Part shown: positions 41,912 to 50,578 of the stretch, in pieces
Layout of the letters: the number at the start of each line of letters is the position of its first letter
How positions within the stretch are numbered: the stretch's first letter is position 1
Source of the DNA: Acidiphilium rubrum
Lineage (GTDB): Bacteria; Pseudomonadota; Alphaproteobacteria; Acetobacterales; Acetobacteraceae
Reading direction: 5' to 3'
Length of the DNA: 64,000 nt
NCBI RefSeq assembly: GCF_900156265.1
Contig: NZ_FTNE01000009.1
Span: 62,001-126,000 of the forward strand
Notes under the pieces: model-generated
Told to the model about the DNA's origin: nothing
Databases searched by the model: none
The model's input: the letters and a program-made list of their open reading frames with translations, nothing else
Program-made: the position numbers and the translations under genes

Positions 41912-42961
41912 TCAGATCAATCCGGCTTGCTGCAACAATGCGGCCGCCGCCCGATCGTTCCCCAAATCCACCGGCGCAATGGCGGGCGGATGCAGGCTTG
42001 CCATCGGGTCCAGCAAGGGGTTCGGCGCAACGCCCGGCCGCAACGGATATTCGTAATCGACCGTGCTCGCGGCCAGGTCCCGCTGGGCCACCGTACTCAC
42101 CAGAAAGGCGAGAAACTGTTGCGCCGCGTCCTTGTGCTTTGAGGACGCCAGTACGCCGGCGCCTGATACGTTGATCAGATTGCCGACATCCTGCGGCGCG
42201 AAATGCGCAATCCGGCTTGGCGTGCGGGCCGGCCCCATCTCGGTACGCAGGCGTGCCCAATAATAATTGTTGATAATCCCGGTCGCGACGCTGCCGCGGT
42301 TGACAGCAGCGACCACCGATTCGTCATCCTGATAGATTTTCGCGTTACGCTTCAGACCCCGGAGCCATGCCAACGTCTTGGCCTTGCCCTTGGCATGGAT
42401 CATCGCGCCAACCAGCGGTAGAAAATCGGCATCGCTCGGCGCTATCGCGATCTTGCCCCGCCATGCCGGCAGAGCAAGGTCGCGCAGGTGCGGCGGCAAC
42501 GCCGCCTGACGGATCAGCTTCGGATTCCACGCCAGCACATTCTGGCGCTCTAGAACGCCGAGCCAGTCGCCGTTCGCCGCACTGTCGGTCGCGGGCACGA
42601 CGGCCAGCGTGGCCTGCGCAACCGGTGCCAGCAGATGCAGCTGGTCAAGCAAAGTCAGTTCCGGCGAATTCTCGACGAACACCACATCGGCCGGTGAGCG
42701 CTTGCCCTCGCGCACGATTTGATTGGCGATCTCAGGTCCCTCACCGCTGTGCACGCGCACGGGAATGCCGGTTTTGGCCGTGAACGCCTTGGTCAACATG
42801 CCGACCACCTGCGGGTGTTGCGCGCTGTACAGCGTCAGTACCGTCTTGGCTCGGGCACTTGCGGTGCCGCCCGCCAACAATGCGCCAACCGCGAAGGCGC
42901 CGACCAGCGTTGGCGACACTAACGAACGGCCAAACCGACGTGACAGAGCGAAATAATTCAT
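41912..42961 (-). CDS. fbpA: Periplasmic Fe3+-binding protein (FbpA-like)
   Basis: A 349-residue binding protein with a signal peptide ending near ASA and the FbpA pattern VLTLYSAQHPQVVGMLTKAFTAKTGIPVRVHSGEG. A Tyr pair (Tyr233 and Tyr234 in GIINNYYWARL) matches the iron-coordinating tyrosines of FbpA. GAGGGAT precedes the ATG. A four-hexamer Fur box lies 30-55 bp upstream. It should bind ferric iron in the periplasm and deliver it to FbpBC. Confidence 0.9.
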   Translation of the reverse strand: MNYFALSRRFGRSLVSPTLVGAFAVGALLAGGTASARAKTVLTLYSAQHPQVVGMLTKAFTAKTGIPVRVHSGEGPEIANQIVREGKRSPADVVFVENSPELTLLDQLHLLAPVAQATLAVVPATDSAANGDWLGVLERQNVLAWNPKLIRQAALPPHLRDLALPAWRGKIAIAPSDADFLPLVGAMIHAKGKAKTLAWLRGLKRNAKIYQDDESVVAAVNRGSVATGIINNYYWARLRTEMGPARTPSRIAHFAPQDVGNLINVSGAGVLASSKHKDAAQQFLAFLVSTVAQRDLAASTVDYEYPLRPGVAPNPLLDPMASLHPPAIAPVDLGNDRAAAALLQQAGLI

Positions 42962-42990
42962 GCGGATATCCCTCAGTTGAGCAATCCAAT

Positions 42991-43016
42991 TGAGAATGAG
43001 AATTATTCGCATTCTC
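42991..43016. promoter_or_regulatory. Fur box before fbpA
   Basis: The hexamers GAGAAT, GAGAAT, one base, ATTCGC, ATTCTC (from 42992) reproduce the two-forward, two-reverse hexamer structure of a classical Fur box. GAGAATG and CATTCTC form perfect outer arms. The position just upstream of the iron-binding protein gene supports iron repression. Confidence 0.8.
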
Positions 43017-43146
43017 TACCGAGCGTGATACCGGACCCTCGTAGTCCTGTCAACGAGCCAATGGTCCCGACCTGCGTGGTCACGCTGGGCTGCTCCTTGC
43101 GACAACGAGCGTAATCATCAGCACTTTTTTACGGTGTGACGATCGT

Positions 43147-43860
43147 ATGCATCGCATCGCGATCCCCGCTGGGCAGGCCGAATTCACCCTGCCCTATCGG
43201 CAGCCTTATGATTGGGCAGCGATCGTCCAGTTTCTTGGCGCGCGGGCGATTCCGGGCGTGGAGCAAGTCCAGCCGGGCGCTACGAGCGCAGCATTGCATG
43301 GCAAGGCGGCGCCGGCACGATCAGCGTCACACCAGCCCCGTCTGATCGATCCGCACTGATCGCCACCATCCGGCTGTCCAGCGCATCAACCCTGCCCAGC
43401 ATCGCTGCGCGGACCGGCGACGGCACGCCGCCTGCTAAACCGGCGACACCGGGGCTCGATCTGGCTCTCCCCTCGCCCGCAGCGCCGGCCAATGCCGATT
43501 GCGCTCACAGCCTGGGCATGCCGTGTGCGCGCGCCGCGGCGATGCCCACCGTCGCCCGCGCCGCGATCACCGATGCCCAGTTGTTCGAGCCTGGCGCCGG
43601 GCTGGACCATGCGATCGCGCGCCAGACCGCCCATTACATTGCGATGCGGGGCCTTACGCGAAGCCGATGCGCTGCCCGCCGGCGACATTGCTCTGCGCCG
43701 CGCACTCGCCACCAACGGTGTCCGCCCTACTGCCGCCGCATTGCATGATCGCGCGGCGGCTTGGCGGCCTTGGCGGCCCTATGCCACTATGCATTTGTGG
43801 ACCGCCGATGCCGCCGCGATCGTCCAGAACCGGGAGAGCAACCGTGAAGCTCCGCCTTGA
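43147..43860 (+). pseudogene. Decayed alkA-type DNA-3-methyladenine glycosylase gene
   Basis: Pieces of an AlkA protein appear in order but in different frames. From 43147, frame one gives the AlkA N-domain (TLPYRQPYDWAAIVQFL, RAIPGVEQVQPG). From about 43275, another frame continues with YERSIAWQGGAGTISV and later LGMPCARAAAMPTVARAAI, EPGAGLDHAIARQTAHYIAMRG. From about 43655, a third frame gives ALREADALPAGDIALRRALA and AAAWRPWRPYATMHLW. Much of the middle, including the helix-hairpin-helix LPGIG segment normally before TAHYIAMR, is missing. At least two frameshifts plus deletions mean no active glycosylase. It overlaps the intact ogt start, so the pair was once an alkylation-repair operon. 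Confidence 0.85.
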
Positions 43861-44377
43861 GCGTATCCCAAGTCCGCTCGGCGGCGTCATTCTGGTATCG
43901 GATGGCGATATGCTGCACGCCCTTGATTTCGACGATTACGAGGCGCGCATGCTTCAGCTCCTCACGCGGTATCACGGTGCCTGCCAGCTCGTACCCTCGC
44001 GCCTCATCTCGCCGATCGCGACGGCGCTCCAAGCCTATTTCGATGGCGATATGTCAGCACTCGCCTCAATCGCGCTCAGCCCGGCCGGCACACCCTTTCA
44101 GCGCGCGGTCTGGACGGCACTGCGCGATATTCCGAGCGGTACGACCACCAGCTATGGCGCGATCGCCCGGCGAATCGGCCGTCCCGGAGCCAGCCGCGCG
44201 GTGGGGTTGGCGAATGGCGCGAATCCCATCGCCATCGTGGTGCCGTGCCACCGGGTGATCGGAGCCAACGCAGCGCTGACCGGCTACGGCGGCGGACTCA
44301 GCCGCAAGGCCTGGCTGATCGAGCACGAGGCCCGCCACACCATATGTTGTGGCAAACCTCCAGACCGCCTCATCTAG
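43844..44377 (+). CDS. ogt: Methylated-DNA-protein cysteine methyltransferase
   Basis: A 177-residue O6-alkylguanine-DNA alkyltransferase. The acceptor motif VVPCHRVIG holds the suicidal cysteine; the recognition-helix region SYGAIARRIGRPGASRAVGLANGANP precedes it. It repairs O6-methylguanine in one irreversible step. The start is GTG at 43844 with GGGAGA upstream; the longer open frame before it belongs to the decayed alkA region. Its TAG stop shares CTAG with the convergent alpha-E gene. It appears intact although its alkA partner is not. Confidence 0.92.
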   Translation: MKLRLERIPSPLGGVILVSDGDMLHALDFDDYEARMLQLLTRYHGACQLVPSRLISPIATALQAYFDGDMSALASIALSPAGTPFQRAVWTALRDIPSGTTTSYGAIARRIGRPGASRAVGLANGANPIAIVVPCHRVIGANAALTGYGGGLSRKAWLIEHEARHTICCGKPPDRLI

Positions 44378-45384
44378 ACGAGCTGGGTCTGGCCCTGCTC
44401 CGCTGGTGCCGCGAGCGCTTCGGGTCGCCAGTCGCGGAAGAACGATCGCCCGATCGCGCCGGCCAGCTCGCTCAACTGGATCTGCACGGTGTCCAGATAC
44501 CCGTGCAGATCGCCCTCGAGCACCTGATCCATCGGACGCTCCAGAATGAACTCGCGCAGAAACTCCGCCTGTTCCACCGCATCGCTGGTGTTGGGCAAAT
44601 GATGCACCCGGCGCAATTCATCCAGGTGATATTCCGCGCGCCGCACCGATAAAAACACCGAGCGCGGGAACGAGGGATCGCGCAGCAGAAATCCCGCTAC
44701 ATCCTCCGCTGAAAACTCAGCCCGGGCAAGGCGCTTGAACGCGTGATAGCCCGCAGCGGCGCGCAGCACCGCGTTCCACATGGTCAACTCGGTCAGGCGC
44801 CGTGCCTCGCGGTCGCGCGGCACCAGCAGCCGGTATTTGATGTCGAGCAGGCGGGTGGTCTGATCGGCGCGTTCGATCAGCCTGCCGAGCTGATAAAACT
44901 GCCAGCCCTGGTCGCGGTACATCGTGCCTTCGGTAATGCCGGTATGGGTCTGGACCGATTCCTTGATTTTCGTGCACAGGCGCGACAGCCGATCTCCATC
45001 GAGGTCAGCGGGTTTGATCCCCATCACAAAGCGATGGAACACGTTGATCTGACGCCACATTTCGGTACTGATCAGCGGGCGGAGCGTGCGCGCGTTGGTC
45101 CGCGCGTTATCGAGGCAGAACGGAATGCTGCTGGGATTGGTGCGATCGAGCAGGTAGAGGTCCTTGACCGTATCGGGATTGCTGGCAGCCTCATAACTAT
45201 CGAACTTGTCCTGGTCGGACATGATGGCGACCAGCGCGGTCCAGGATTCCGCCTCGCGCCCCGGGCTTTCGAAGCTCTGCACCACGTCGATCAGCCGCGC
45301 CAGATTCTCGACCCGTTCAAGGTAGCGGGCCATCCAGAACAGGCCCTCGGCGTCACGCGCAAGCAAAACCGGTTCGACGCGCAT
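44374..45384 (-). CDS. Alpha-E domain protein (DUF403)
   Basis: A 336-residue all-helical protein of the alpha-E family, with the opening LLARDAEGLFWMARYLERVENLARLID and later GWQFYQLGRLIERADQTTRLLDIKY. Alpha-E proteins are encoded with circularly permuted ATP-grasp enzymes, transglutaminases and proteasome-like proteases in a predicted peptide-modifying system of unknown product. It begins 2 bp after the ATP-grasp stop codon, so the two are coupled. The start at 45384 gives the conserved beginning; the longer upstream frame is ATP-grasp shadow. Confidence 0.88.
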   Translation of the reverse strand: MRVEPVLLARDAEGLFWMARYLERVENLARLIDVVQSFESPGREAESWTALVAIMSDQDKFDSYEAASNPDTVKDLYLLDRTNPSSIPFCLDNARTNARTLRPLISTEMWRQINVFHRFVMGIKPADLDGDRLSRLCTKIKESVQTHTGITEGTMYRDQGWQFYQLGRLIERADQTTRLLDIKYRLLVPRDREARRLTELTMWNAVLRAAAGYHAFKRLARAEFSAEDVAGFLLRDPSFPRSVFLSVRRAEYHLDELRRVHHLPNTSDAVEQAEFLREFILERPMDQVLEGDLHGYLDTVQIQLSELAGAIGRSFFRDWRPEALAAPAEQGQTQLV

Positions 45385-45386
45385 GC

Positions 45387-46844
45387 TCACTGCCCCCCCG
45401 CCAACACCCAGGTATCCTTCGATCCGCCGCCCTGCGAGGAATTGACGATCAGGGAGCCCCGCTTCATCGCCACCCGCGTCAAGCCGCCGGGCAGCACCCA
45501 ACTATCGCGTCCGGTGATGACGAACGGCCGCAAATCGAGATGCCGCGGACCGATGCCCTCCTCGGCCAGCGTGGGTGCAACGGACAGCGCGATCATCGGC
45601 TGGCTGATCCATTGGTCCGGCTCCGCGATCAGGGCGGCGCGCGCGGCATCGAGTTCCGCCTTGCTCGCGCGCGGGCCGATCGTAATCCCATAACCGCCCG
45701 ATTCGCCGACCGGCTTGATCACGAGTTCATCCAGATGCGCGAGCGTATAGGCCAAGCCCTCCGGCTCGCGACAGATGTTGGTCTGGACGTTCTGGATGAT
45801 CGCCTCCTCGCCGAGATAATATTTTATAATCCGCGGCATATAGGCATAAACCGCCTTGTCGTCGGCAACACCGGTGCCGACCGCGTTGGCAAGCGCGACA
45901 TTCCCCGCCCGCCAGGCGCGGATCAGCCCGGGCACGCCGAGCATGCTCTCCGCGCGGAACACCTCAGGGTCGAGGAAATCATCGTTCAGGCGGCGATAAA
46001 TGGTGTGGACCCGTCGCAACCCGGTTGTGGTGCGCATATAGACCCGGTCGTGCTCGACGGTCAGATCCGAGCCCTGGACCAGCGGCACGCCCATTTCGCG
46101 GGCAAGAAACACGTGTTCGAAATAGGCCGAGTTATAAATGCCCGGCGATAGCAGCACGACCTGGGGATCACCGACATCGACCGGTGCAATCTCGGTCATC
46201 GCGGCGCGCAGGCGGCGACCATAGTCATCAACCGGGCGGAGCTTGACGCCCGACATCAGATCCGGAAAAGCGCGTAGCATCAAATGGCGGTTTTCGATCA
46301 CATAGGACACGCCGGACGGGGTGCGGGCATTATCCTCGAGGATGCGGAATTCGCCACTTTCGTCGCGGATGATGTCAATGCCGCAGACATGCACATAGGT
46401 GCCGTGACTGACCGCAAAATCGCGCATCTCGGGGCGAAAATTGGCATTGCCGAACACCAGATCGGCCGGAATCACGCCATCGCGGATAATCTTCGCGTCA
46501 TGGTAGATGTCGTCGAGAAAGGCGTTCAGCGCCGTTACGCGCTGGATCGCGCCGGTTTCGATCTGTTGCCATTCCGAGGGCGTTATGATCCGGGGAATGC
46601 AGTCAAACGGCAATATCCGGTCGATTGCGGTCGCGTCCGAATAGACCGTGAACGTGATGCCAAGGTCGATCAGATCGGTTTCGGCAAGCTCGGCCCGGGC
46701 GCGTAACGCATCAACCCCGATCCGTCCCAGCCGCTCGCGGACCAGCGCGGGCACACCGGCATCGTCAGCACGCAGGCGCGTCAACTCACAAAAATATTGT
46801 TCGGGAGCGTAACCTGCGAAGATCCCGGCGCGTTCATCGTCCAT
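45387..46844 (-). CDS. Circularly permuted type-2 ATP-grasp protein (DUF404/DUF407)
   Basis: A 485-residue ATP-grasp enzyme of the circularly permuted class. Its conserved stretches are VFGNANFRPEM, CGIDIIRDESGEFRILEDNARTPSGVSYVIENR, VVLLSPGIYNSAYFEHVFLAREMG, VIKPVGESGGYGITIG and LDLRPFVITG. The class is expected to form an amide or peptide bond with ATP; the substrate is unknown. Acidic and Asn metal/nucleotide residues look intact, unlike the divergent fused paralogue. AGGAG supports ATG 46844 (or 46847). It leads the alpha-E gene. Confidence 0.88.
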   Translation of the reverse strand: MDDERAGIFAGYAPEQYFCELTRLRADDAGVPALVRERLGRIGVDALRARAELAETDLIDLGITFTVYSDATAIDRILPFDCIPRIITPSEWQQIETGAIQRVTALNAFLDDIYHDAKIIRDGVIPADLVFGNANFRPEMRDFAVSHGTYVHVCGIDIIRDESGEFRILEDNARTPSGVSYVIENRHLMLRAFPDLMSGVKLRPVDDYGRRLRAAMTEIAPVDVGDPQVVLLSPGIYNSAYFEHVFLAREMGVPLVQGSDLTVEHDRVYMRTTTGLRRVHTIYRRLNDDFLDPEVFRAESMLGVPGLIRAWRAGNVALANAVGTGVADDKAVYAYMPRIIKYYLGEEAIIQNVQTNICREPEGLAYTLAHLDELVIKPVGESGGYGITIGPRASKAELDAARAALIAEPDQWISQPMIALSVAPTLAEEGIGPRHLDLRPFVITGRDSWVLPGGLTRVAMKRGSLIVNSSQGGGSKDTWVLAGGQ

Positions 46845-46971
46845 CATCCGCTCCTGTATGATTGTCCCATGTTTGTCATGCCACCGCCGCGATGCAACAA
46901 CAAAATCGTCCCAACCGATTAGACACCAATCCGCTCTCGCACAGAACCGGACTGTCTGATATGCCGTAACG

Positions 46972-49227
46972 ATGCTTGGAGGAGACGCCCTTGGCGGCCT
47001 GATCGATGCAAAAGGCCAGATCCGGGCGCCGTGGCGGCCGGTGATCAACGCCATGCGGGCGATCGGCCCTGACGAGTTTGCCGCCCGTGCCGCCGCACTC
47101 GACCGCCGCGCCCAGTACGAATCCCCGAGCGGCAGCGTCCAGTCCCAACGGCTTGACCCGATTCCGATCCCGCTGATGGACTACGAATTCGCGACCCTGG
47201 CCGATGCGATCGCCGAGCGCGCTGAATTTCTGGCGGATATTCTCGATGATGTTTACGGTGCCCAATCCTGGATCGCCGATGGCAGCCTGCCCGGCGACCC
47301 GCTGTTCGAAACACCACAGTTCATTCGGCAGTTAGCTCATCAGCCTGGATTCACCGCGCCGCGCCTCGCGTCATATGCTGTCGATCTGATCCGTTGCCCC
47401 GATGGTAGTTTCCGCGTTCTGCGCGATCATACCGATCACGCGCCGGGGCTCGGTCTAGCCCTCGCAATCCGCCGGTTCGTCGCGGACGTGATGCCGGAAC
47501 TATTCGGCACCGTAACCTTGGCGAGCCAGCGGCCAGTAACCGAAACGCTGCAGGACATGCTGCACCTTCTGGCGACCGGCGGGCCGATCGGCCTGATCGC
47601 GGGGGCGGATGCCGATATGACCGATACCCGCCTGCTCGCGCGCCAACTTGGCGGCACGGTGCTCCGGCCGGATGATCTGTCATGCTCAGGCGGCGTGTTG
47701 CGGTTACGCACCCTGGCCGGTTCCACCCCGGTGCATCTCCTGCTCCGCCAGGCATCGAGTCTGTCGATCGATCCATTGGAACAGGGTGGCGCGCCATCAA
47801 ATGGCGTGCCCGGCCTGTTCCGCGCCTTGCGCAACAACGCGTTGACGATGCTCAATATTCCCGGAAGCGGTATTCTGCAACTACCTGATTTTAAATCATG
47901 TTTCTCAAATTTGTTTTACCGGCAGCATGGTCGCCCGCCTCAACTGAAGGACCATGACACGACCAGCCTAGGCGGCATCGACGCCGATCAGGCGCCGATC
48001 GCGATCCGCCTGGCGCAGGACGGCGCGGCGGCGCGATTCGAGTTCGCGGCGATTACGCTGCGACTCTACGCCTTGCGGATCGACGGCGTCTGGCGCGTGT
48101 TACCCGGCGGCCTCGGCCATGCGACCCGCGCCGATGGCAGCGCACTGATCAAAGACATCTGGGTGATCGATTCGGGAAATCGTGATGCCGGCGAACCCGA
48201 TCGCGCTTCGCGTGGCCCCGCGCATCGCAGCCCACCGCGGATCGCGCGCAAGGTTGCAATGGATCTGCCGAGCCGCCTCGCCGATGACCTGCTCTGGCTT
48301 GGCCGCATGGTCGAACGCCTCGATGGCGCGGCAAGGCTGCTCGCTATCGCCCTGCCGCGCTTCGTCGATGCCAGCAATCTGCCGCATGAAGCAGCCCAGC
48401 GGGAAAGCCTGGCGGCCTGCCTGGTTAGCGCCAAGCTGGTGCCCGACGAGATTACCGGCCCGTTCCTCTCCGCGCGCCGGTTGCACGAAAGCCTCGCGCG
48501 CAGCAAGCCGCTCAGCCGCCTGCTAGCCGACATCCGCCGCCTGTTCGACCACTGCGGTGAGCGATTCAGCGTATCGATGCGCCGGATCATCGAAGGCGCG
48601 CTCGATCAGATTCCGCAGGATCTGAACGATGATTCCCGCACGTTCACCGCCTGCATGCAATTTGTCGCAACATTTAACGGCGTGATCGCCGAGGATGCGT
48701 CACGTAGCGGCGGCTTCGTATTTCTCGAGATCGGCCGCCGGCTGGAACGCGCAGAAGCCTTGGCCGAAACACTGACCGTTCTCCTGGCGGGGTCCCTCGC
48801 GCGGCTTGACCCGAGCCTGACACTCGCGATCGAGCTTGCCGATGCGCAGCTGACGTACGAGTTCGTCAATGCCGGCCCGCTCCTGGCGGAAACGGCGATC
48901 GGTCTGTTGATCGGTGCGGCCGATTATCCGCGCAGCCTGACGTTTCAGACCGAGTCGTTGGCTATCGGGCTAAGGCGGATCGGTGCGCTCGATCAAGCGG
49001 CCGTGGCCGATCGGATCACGGTCGATCTCCGCAGCCTATCGGGGGCTATTGCGGCCGGTGATTCAGTCGACCTCGGCGGGCCCCTCAAGCATTGCATCGT
49101 CACGCTGGAGACCCTGGCCGACGATCTCGCGACCCAATATTTTGCACCGATCCCGCCATCAAGGCAGGTTGAAGAGCCGCAACAAACCGCTGCGCCACCC
49201 GTTGAAGCTGCGCGCAGCACGGACTAG
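46972..49227 (+). CDS. Fused ATP-grasp-like / alpha-E protein, ATP-grasp part degenerate
   Basis: A 751-residue protein joining a DUF404/407-like N-terminal half (to about residue 420) to a C-terminal alpha-E half (DLPSRLADDLLWLGRMVERLDGAARLL). The fold pattern of the N-half is recognisable (HWRP-like APWRPVINAM, VNRNA-type RALRNNALTMLN). But the motif equivalent to ILEDNARTPSGVSYVIENR has become VLRDHTDHAPGLGLALAIRR, and the ATP-binding stretch near its end is shortened. ATP-grasp catalysis is therefore doubtful. It is divergent from the intact ATP-grasp/alpha-E pair, with 127 bp between. The ribosome site is weak at 46972, but homologous sequence begins right after it. Confidence 0.8.
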   Translation: MLGGDALGGLIDAKGQIRAPWRPVINAMRAIGPDEFAARAAALDRRAQYESPSGSVQSQRLDPIPIPLMDYEFATLADAIAERAEFLADILDDVYGAQSWIADGSLPGDPLFETPQFIRQLAHQPGFTAPRLASYAVDLIRCPDGSFRVLRDHTDHAPGLGLALAIRRFVADVMPELFGTVTLASQRPVTETLQDMLHLLATGGPIGLIAGADADMTDTRLLARQLGGTVLRPDDLSCSGGVLRLRTLAGSTPVHLLLRQASSLSIDPLEQGGAPSNGVPGLFRALRNNALTMLNIPGSGILQLPDFKSCFSNLFYRQHGRPPQLKDHDTTSLGGIDADQAPIAIRLAQDGAAARFEFAAITLRLYALRIDGVWRVLPGGLGHATRADGSALIKDIWVIDSGNRDAGEPDRASRGPAHRSPPRIARKVAMDLPSRLADDLLWLGRMVERLDGAARLLAIALPRFVDASNLPHEAAQRESLAACLVSAKLVPDEITGPFLSARRLHESLARSKPLSRLLADIRRLFDHCGERFSVSMRRIIEGALDQIPQDLNDDSRTFTACMQFVATFNGVIAEDASRSGGFVFLEIGRRLERAEALAETLTVLLAGSLARLDPSLTLAIELADAQLTYEFVNAGPLLAETAIGLLIGAADYPRSLTFQTESLAIGLRRIGALDQAAVADRITVDLRSLSGAIAAGDSVDLGGPLKHCIVTLETLADDLATQYFAPIPPSRQVEEPQQTAAPPVEAARSTD

Positions 49228-49237
49228 GGGCTGTATG

Positions 49238-49711
49238 TCAGCGCGTACGTTTCATCCGGATTGCCGCAAGCGCCGCAAGTGCCGCGACGAGCAGGGCGGC
49301 GCTTGCCGGTTCCGGCACGGGGACGGGTTTTTTGGGTACCGGTCCCGGTACCGGTCCGGTCGGCAACGGCGGCTGCTGCGGGCTGGGTGTGACAAACCCA
49401 GCCGGGACCAAATTCGAGGGCGGTACGTAGATACCACCGCCAGGTGCATCGGCGAGCGGGATTCCCGCGAGAGCAGCGGTACCGGCCGCGTTCATAACTT
49501 TCGCATAGGTTTCGGGGGTCATCGGCAAGGTCGGTGCGACCCACACTTGGTGGCAGCCACACGGCAGTTGTGGTTTTGGCGGCGGCGATGAAAACATCAC
49601 ACCAAGTGCCGCGGCAGCTCCAATGGTTGTGACAGCGGCCGGCACACCGACTGCCACGGGGTGCGCGGCGGCGACTGCACGACAAGCCTGGAGGCAACGA
49701 ACGACCCACAT
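49238..49711 (-). CDS. PEP-CTERM sorting-domain protein
   Basis: A 157-residue protein with an N-terminal hydrophobic segment, a Cys-containing PCGCH segment, a Pro/Gly-rich linker and a C-terminal PEP-CTERM tail: VPEPAS, a hydrophobic helix (AALLVAALAALAAI) and basic RMKRTR. Such tails are cut by an exosortase during surface or exopolysaccharide export. No exosortase gene is in the window. The ribosome site is poor (A-rich), and the gene is convergent to the fused ATP-grasp/alpha-E gene, 10 bp apart. Its mature function is unknown. Confidence 0.7.
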   Translation of the reverse strand: MWVVRCLQACRAVAAAHPVAVGVPAAVTTIGAAAALGVMFSSPPPKPQLPCGCHQVWVAPTLPMTPETYAKVMNAAGTAALAGIPLADAPGGGIYVPPSNLVPAGFVTPSPQQPPLPTGPVPGPVPKKPVPVPEPASAALLVAALAALAAIRMKRTR

Positions 49712-49960
49712 GAAATTTATCTTACTGAAATGTTATACCTTCAATACTGTTAGTGAAAATCGTTCCGATTTACAATAGGCATGTGGTCTTGGAAGAACGA
49801 TTTGAAATAAAACGATACGGACGCCACATCCTGAAATTGAAAAGTATGACGTTATCGTATAAAAAATCCAGATAGACTCAAAAAAATAGAAATAGCTATT
49901 TTTTACAACAAACAAACCCTCAAATCGCCGTGGCCATCGATCGCTTGGGCCACACTAACG
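49712..49960. other. AT-rich gap
   Basis: About 250 bp of markedly A/T-rich sequence between the PEP-CTERM gene and the small membrane protein gene. No gene, repeat or terminator was recognised. It may hold the promoter of the PEP-CTERM gene. Confidence 0.4.
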
Positions 49961-50233
49961 TCAACGATGCCCGTTGCGCATCATCGTGTGGCCGAAGGTG
50001 AAACCGCCGCGGGCCATCTTGAAGCGAAAATATCCATAACCAACCAGCCCGATCACAATCAGGATCGGTACGGTGAACACGGCGAGCCAAAATGCCAGAG
50101 CCGCAAACCCAAGCGCGATCGTAAAAACGAGAACCCGCGCCAAAATGACCCCGAGCGTTGGTCCCGTGATCGGCTCCTGCGCAAAATGCCCCGAAGGCGT
50201 CATGTCGATGATCGGTCCGTTTGTCGTTTTCAT
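49961..50233 (-). CDS. Small two-helix membrane protein
   Basis: A 90-residue protein with a polar N-terminal third and a long hydrophobic stretch (GVILARVLVFTIALGFAALAFWLAVFTVPILIVIGLVGYGYF) that can form two membrane helices. The tail is basic and Gly-rich (FRFKMARGGFTFGH). The family is not recognised. Composition and codon use look genuine, and an ATG start fits, but the ribosome site is weak. It sits between the A/T-rich gap and the tRNA gene with no obvious partner. Confidence 0.6.
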   Translation of the reverse strand: MKTTNGPIIDMTPSGHFAQEPITGPTLGVILARVLVFTIALGFAALAFWLAVFTVPILIVIGLVGYGYFRFKMARGGFTFGHTMMRNGHR

Positions 50234-50417
50234 GCAATGACTCTGGTCTCAAAAGATCGGTTCAGCAAGCGAAAATGCGCGCGCAACAATGAAGACTTGG
50301 CAATCGGCGGTTCATCGTGCCGCATCATTCCAGCCGCCGGCGGTCCTGCTTGCGTCGGCTCACCCCTTTGGATATACCCGCGCGGCGACGCCGGCCGATC
50401 GGCGCATCGCTCGCGAC

Positions 50418-50492
50418 GCTGTCATAGCTCAGGGGTAGAGCACCTCATTGGTAATGAGGAGGTCGAGGGTTCAATTCCCTCTGACAGCACCA
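50418..50492 (+). tRNA. tRNA-Thr (GGT anticodon)
   Basis: A complete cloverleaf. The acceptor GCTGTCA pairs with TGACAGC, the D arm contains AGCTCAGGGGTAGAGC, the anticodon stem CCTCA/TGAGG carries loop TTGGTAA with anticodon GGT, and the T arm is GAGGGTTCAATTCCCTC. The 3' CCA is encoded (50490-50492). It decodes ACC and, by wobble, ACT. No integrase or att repeat was seen beside it. Confidence 0.97.
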
Positions 50493-50578
50493 GCCCCCCC
50501 CTTTGCACATGACAAGGTTGCCCCTCCCTGCGAACGCGGTTATGGCCTTGCGGCTCGGTCCGACATCATCATTGAGGA

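Noticed and set aside
43499-43843. N-terminal extension of Ogt from the open frame starting at 43499
   Set aside because: The extension is out-of-frame AlkA remnant sequence. The Ogt family start and a GGGAGA ribosome site fit the GTG at 43844.
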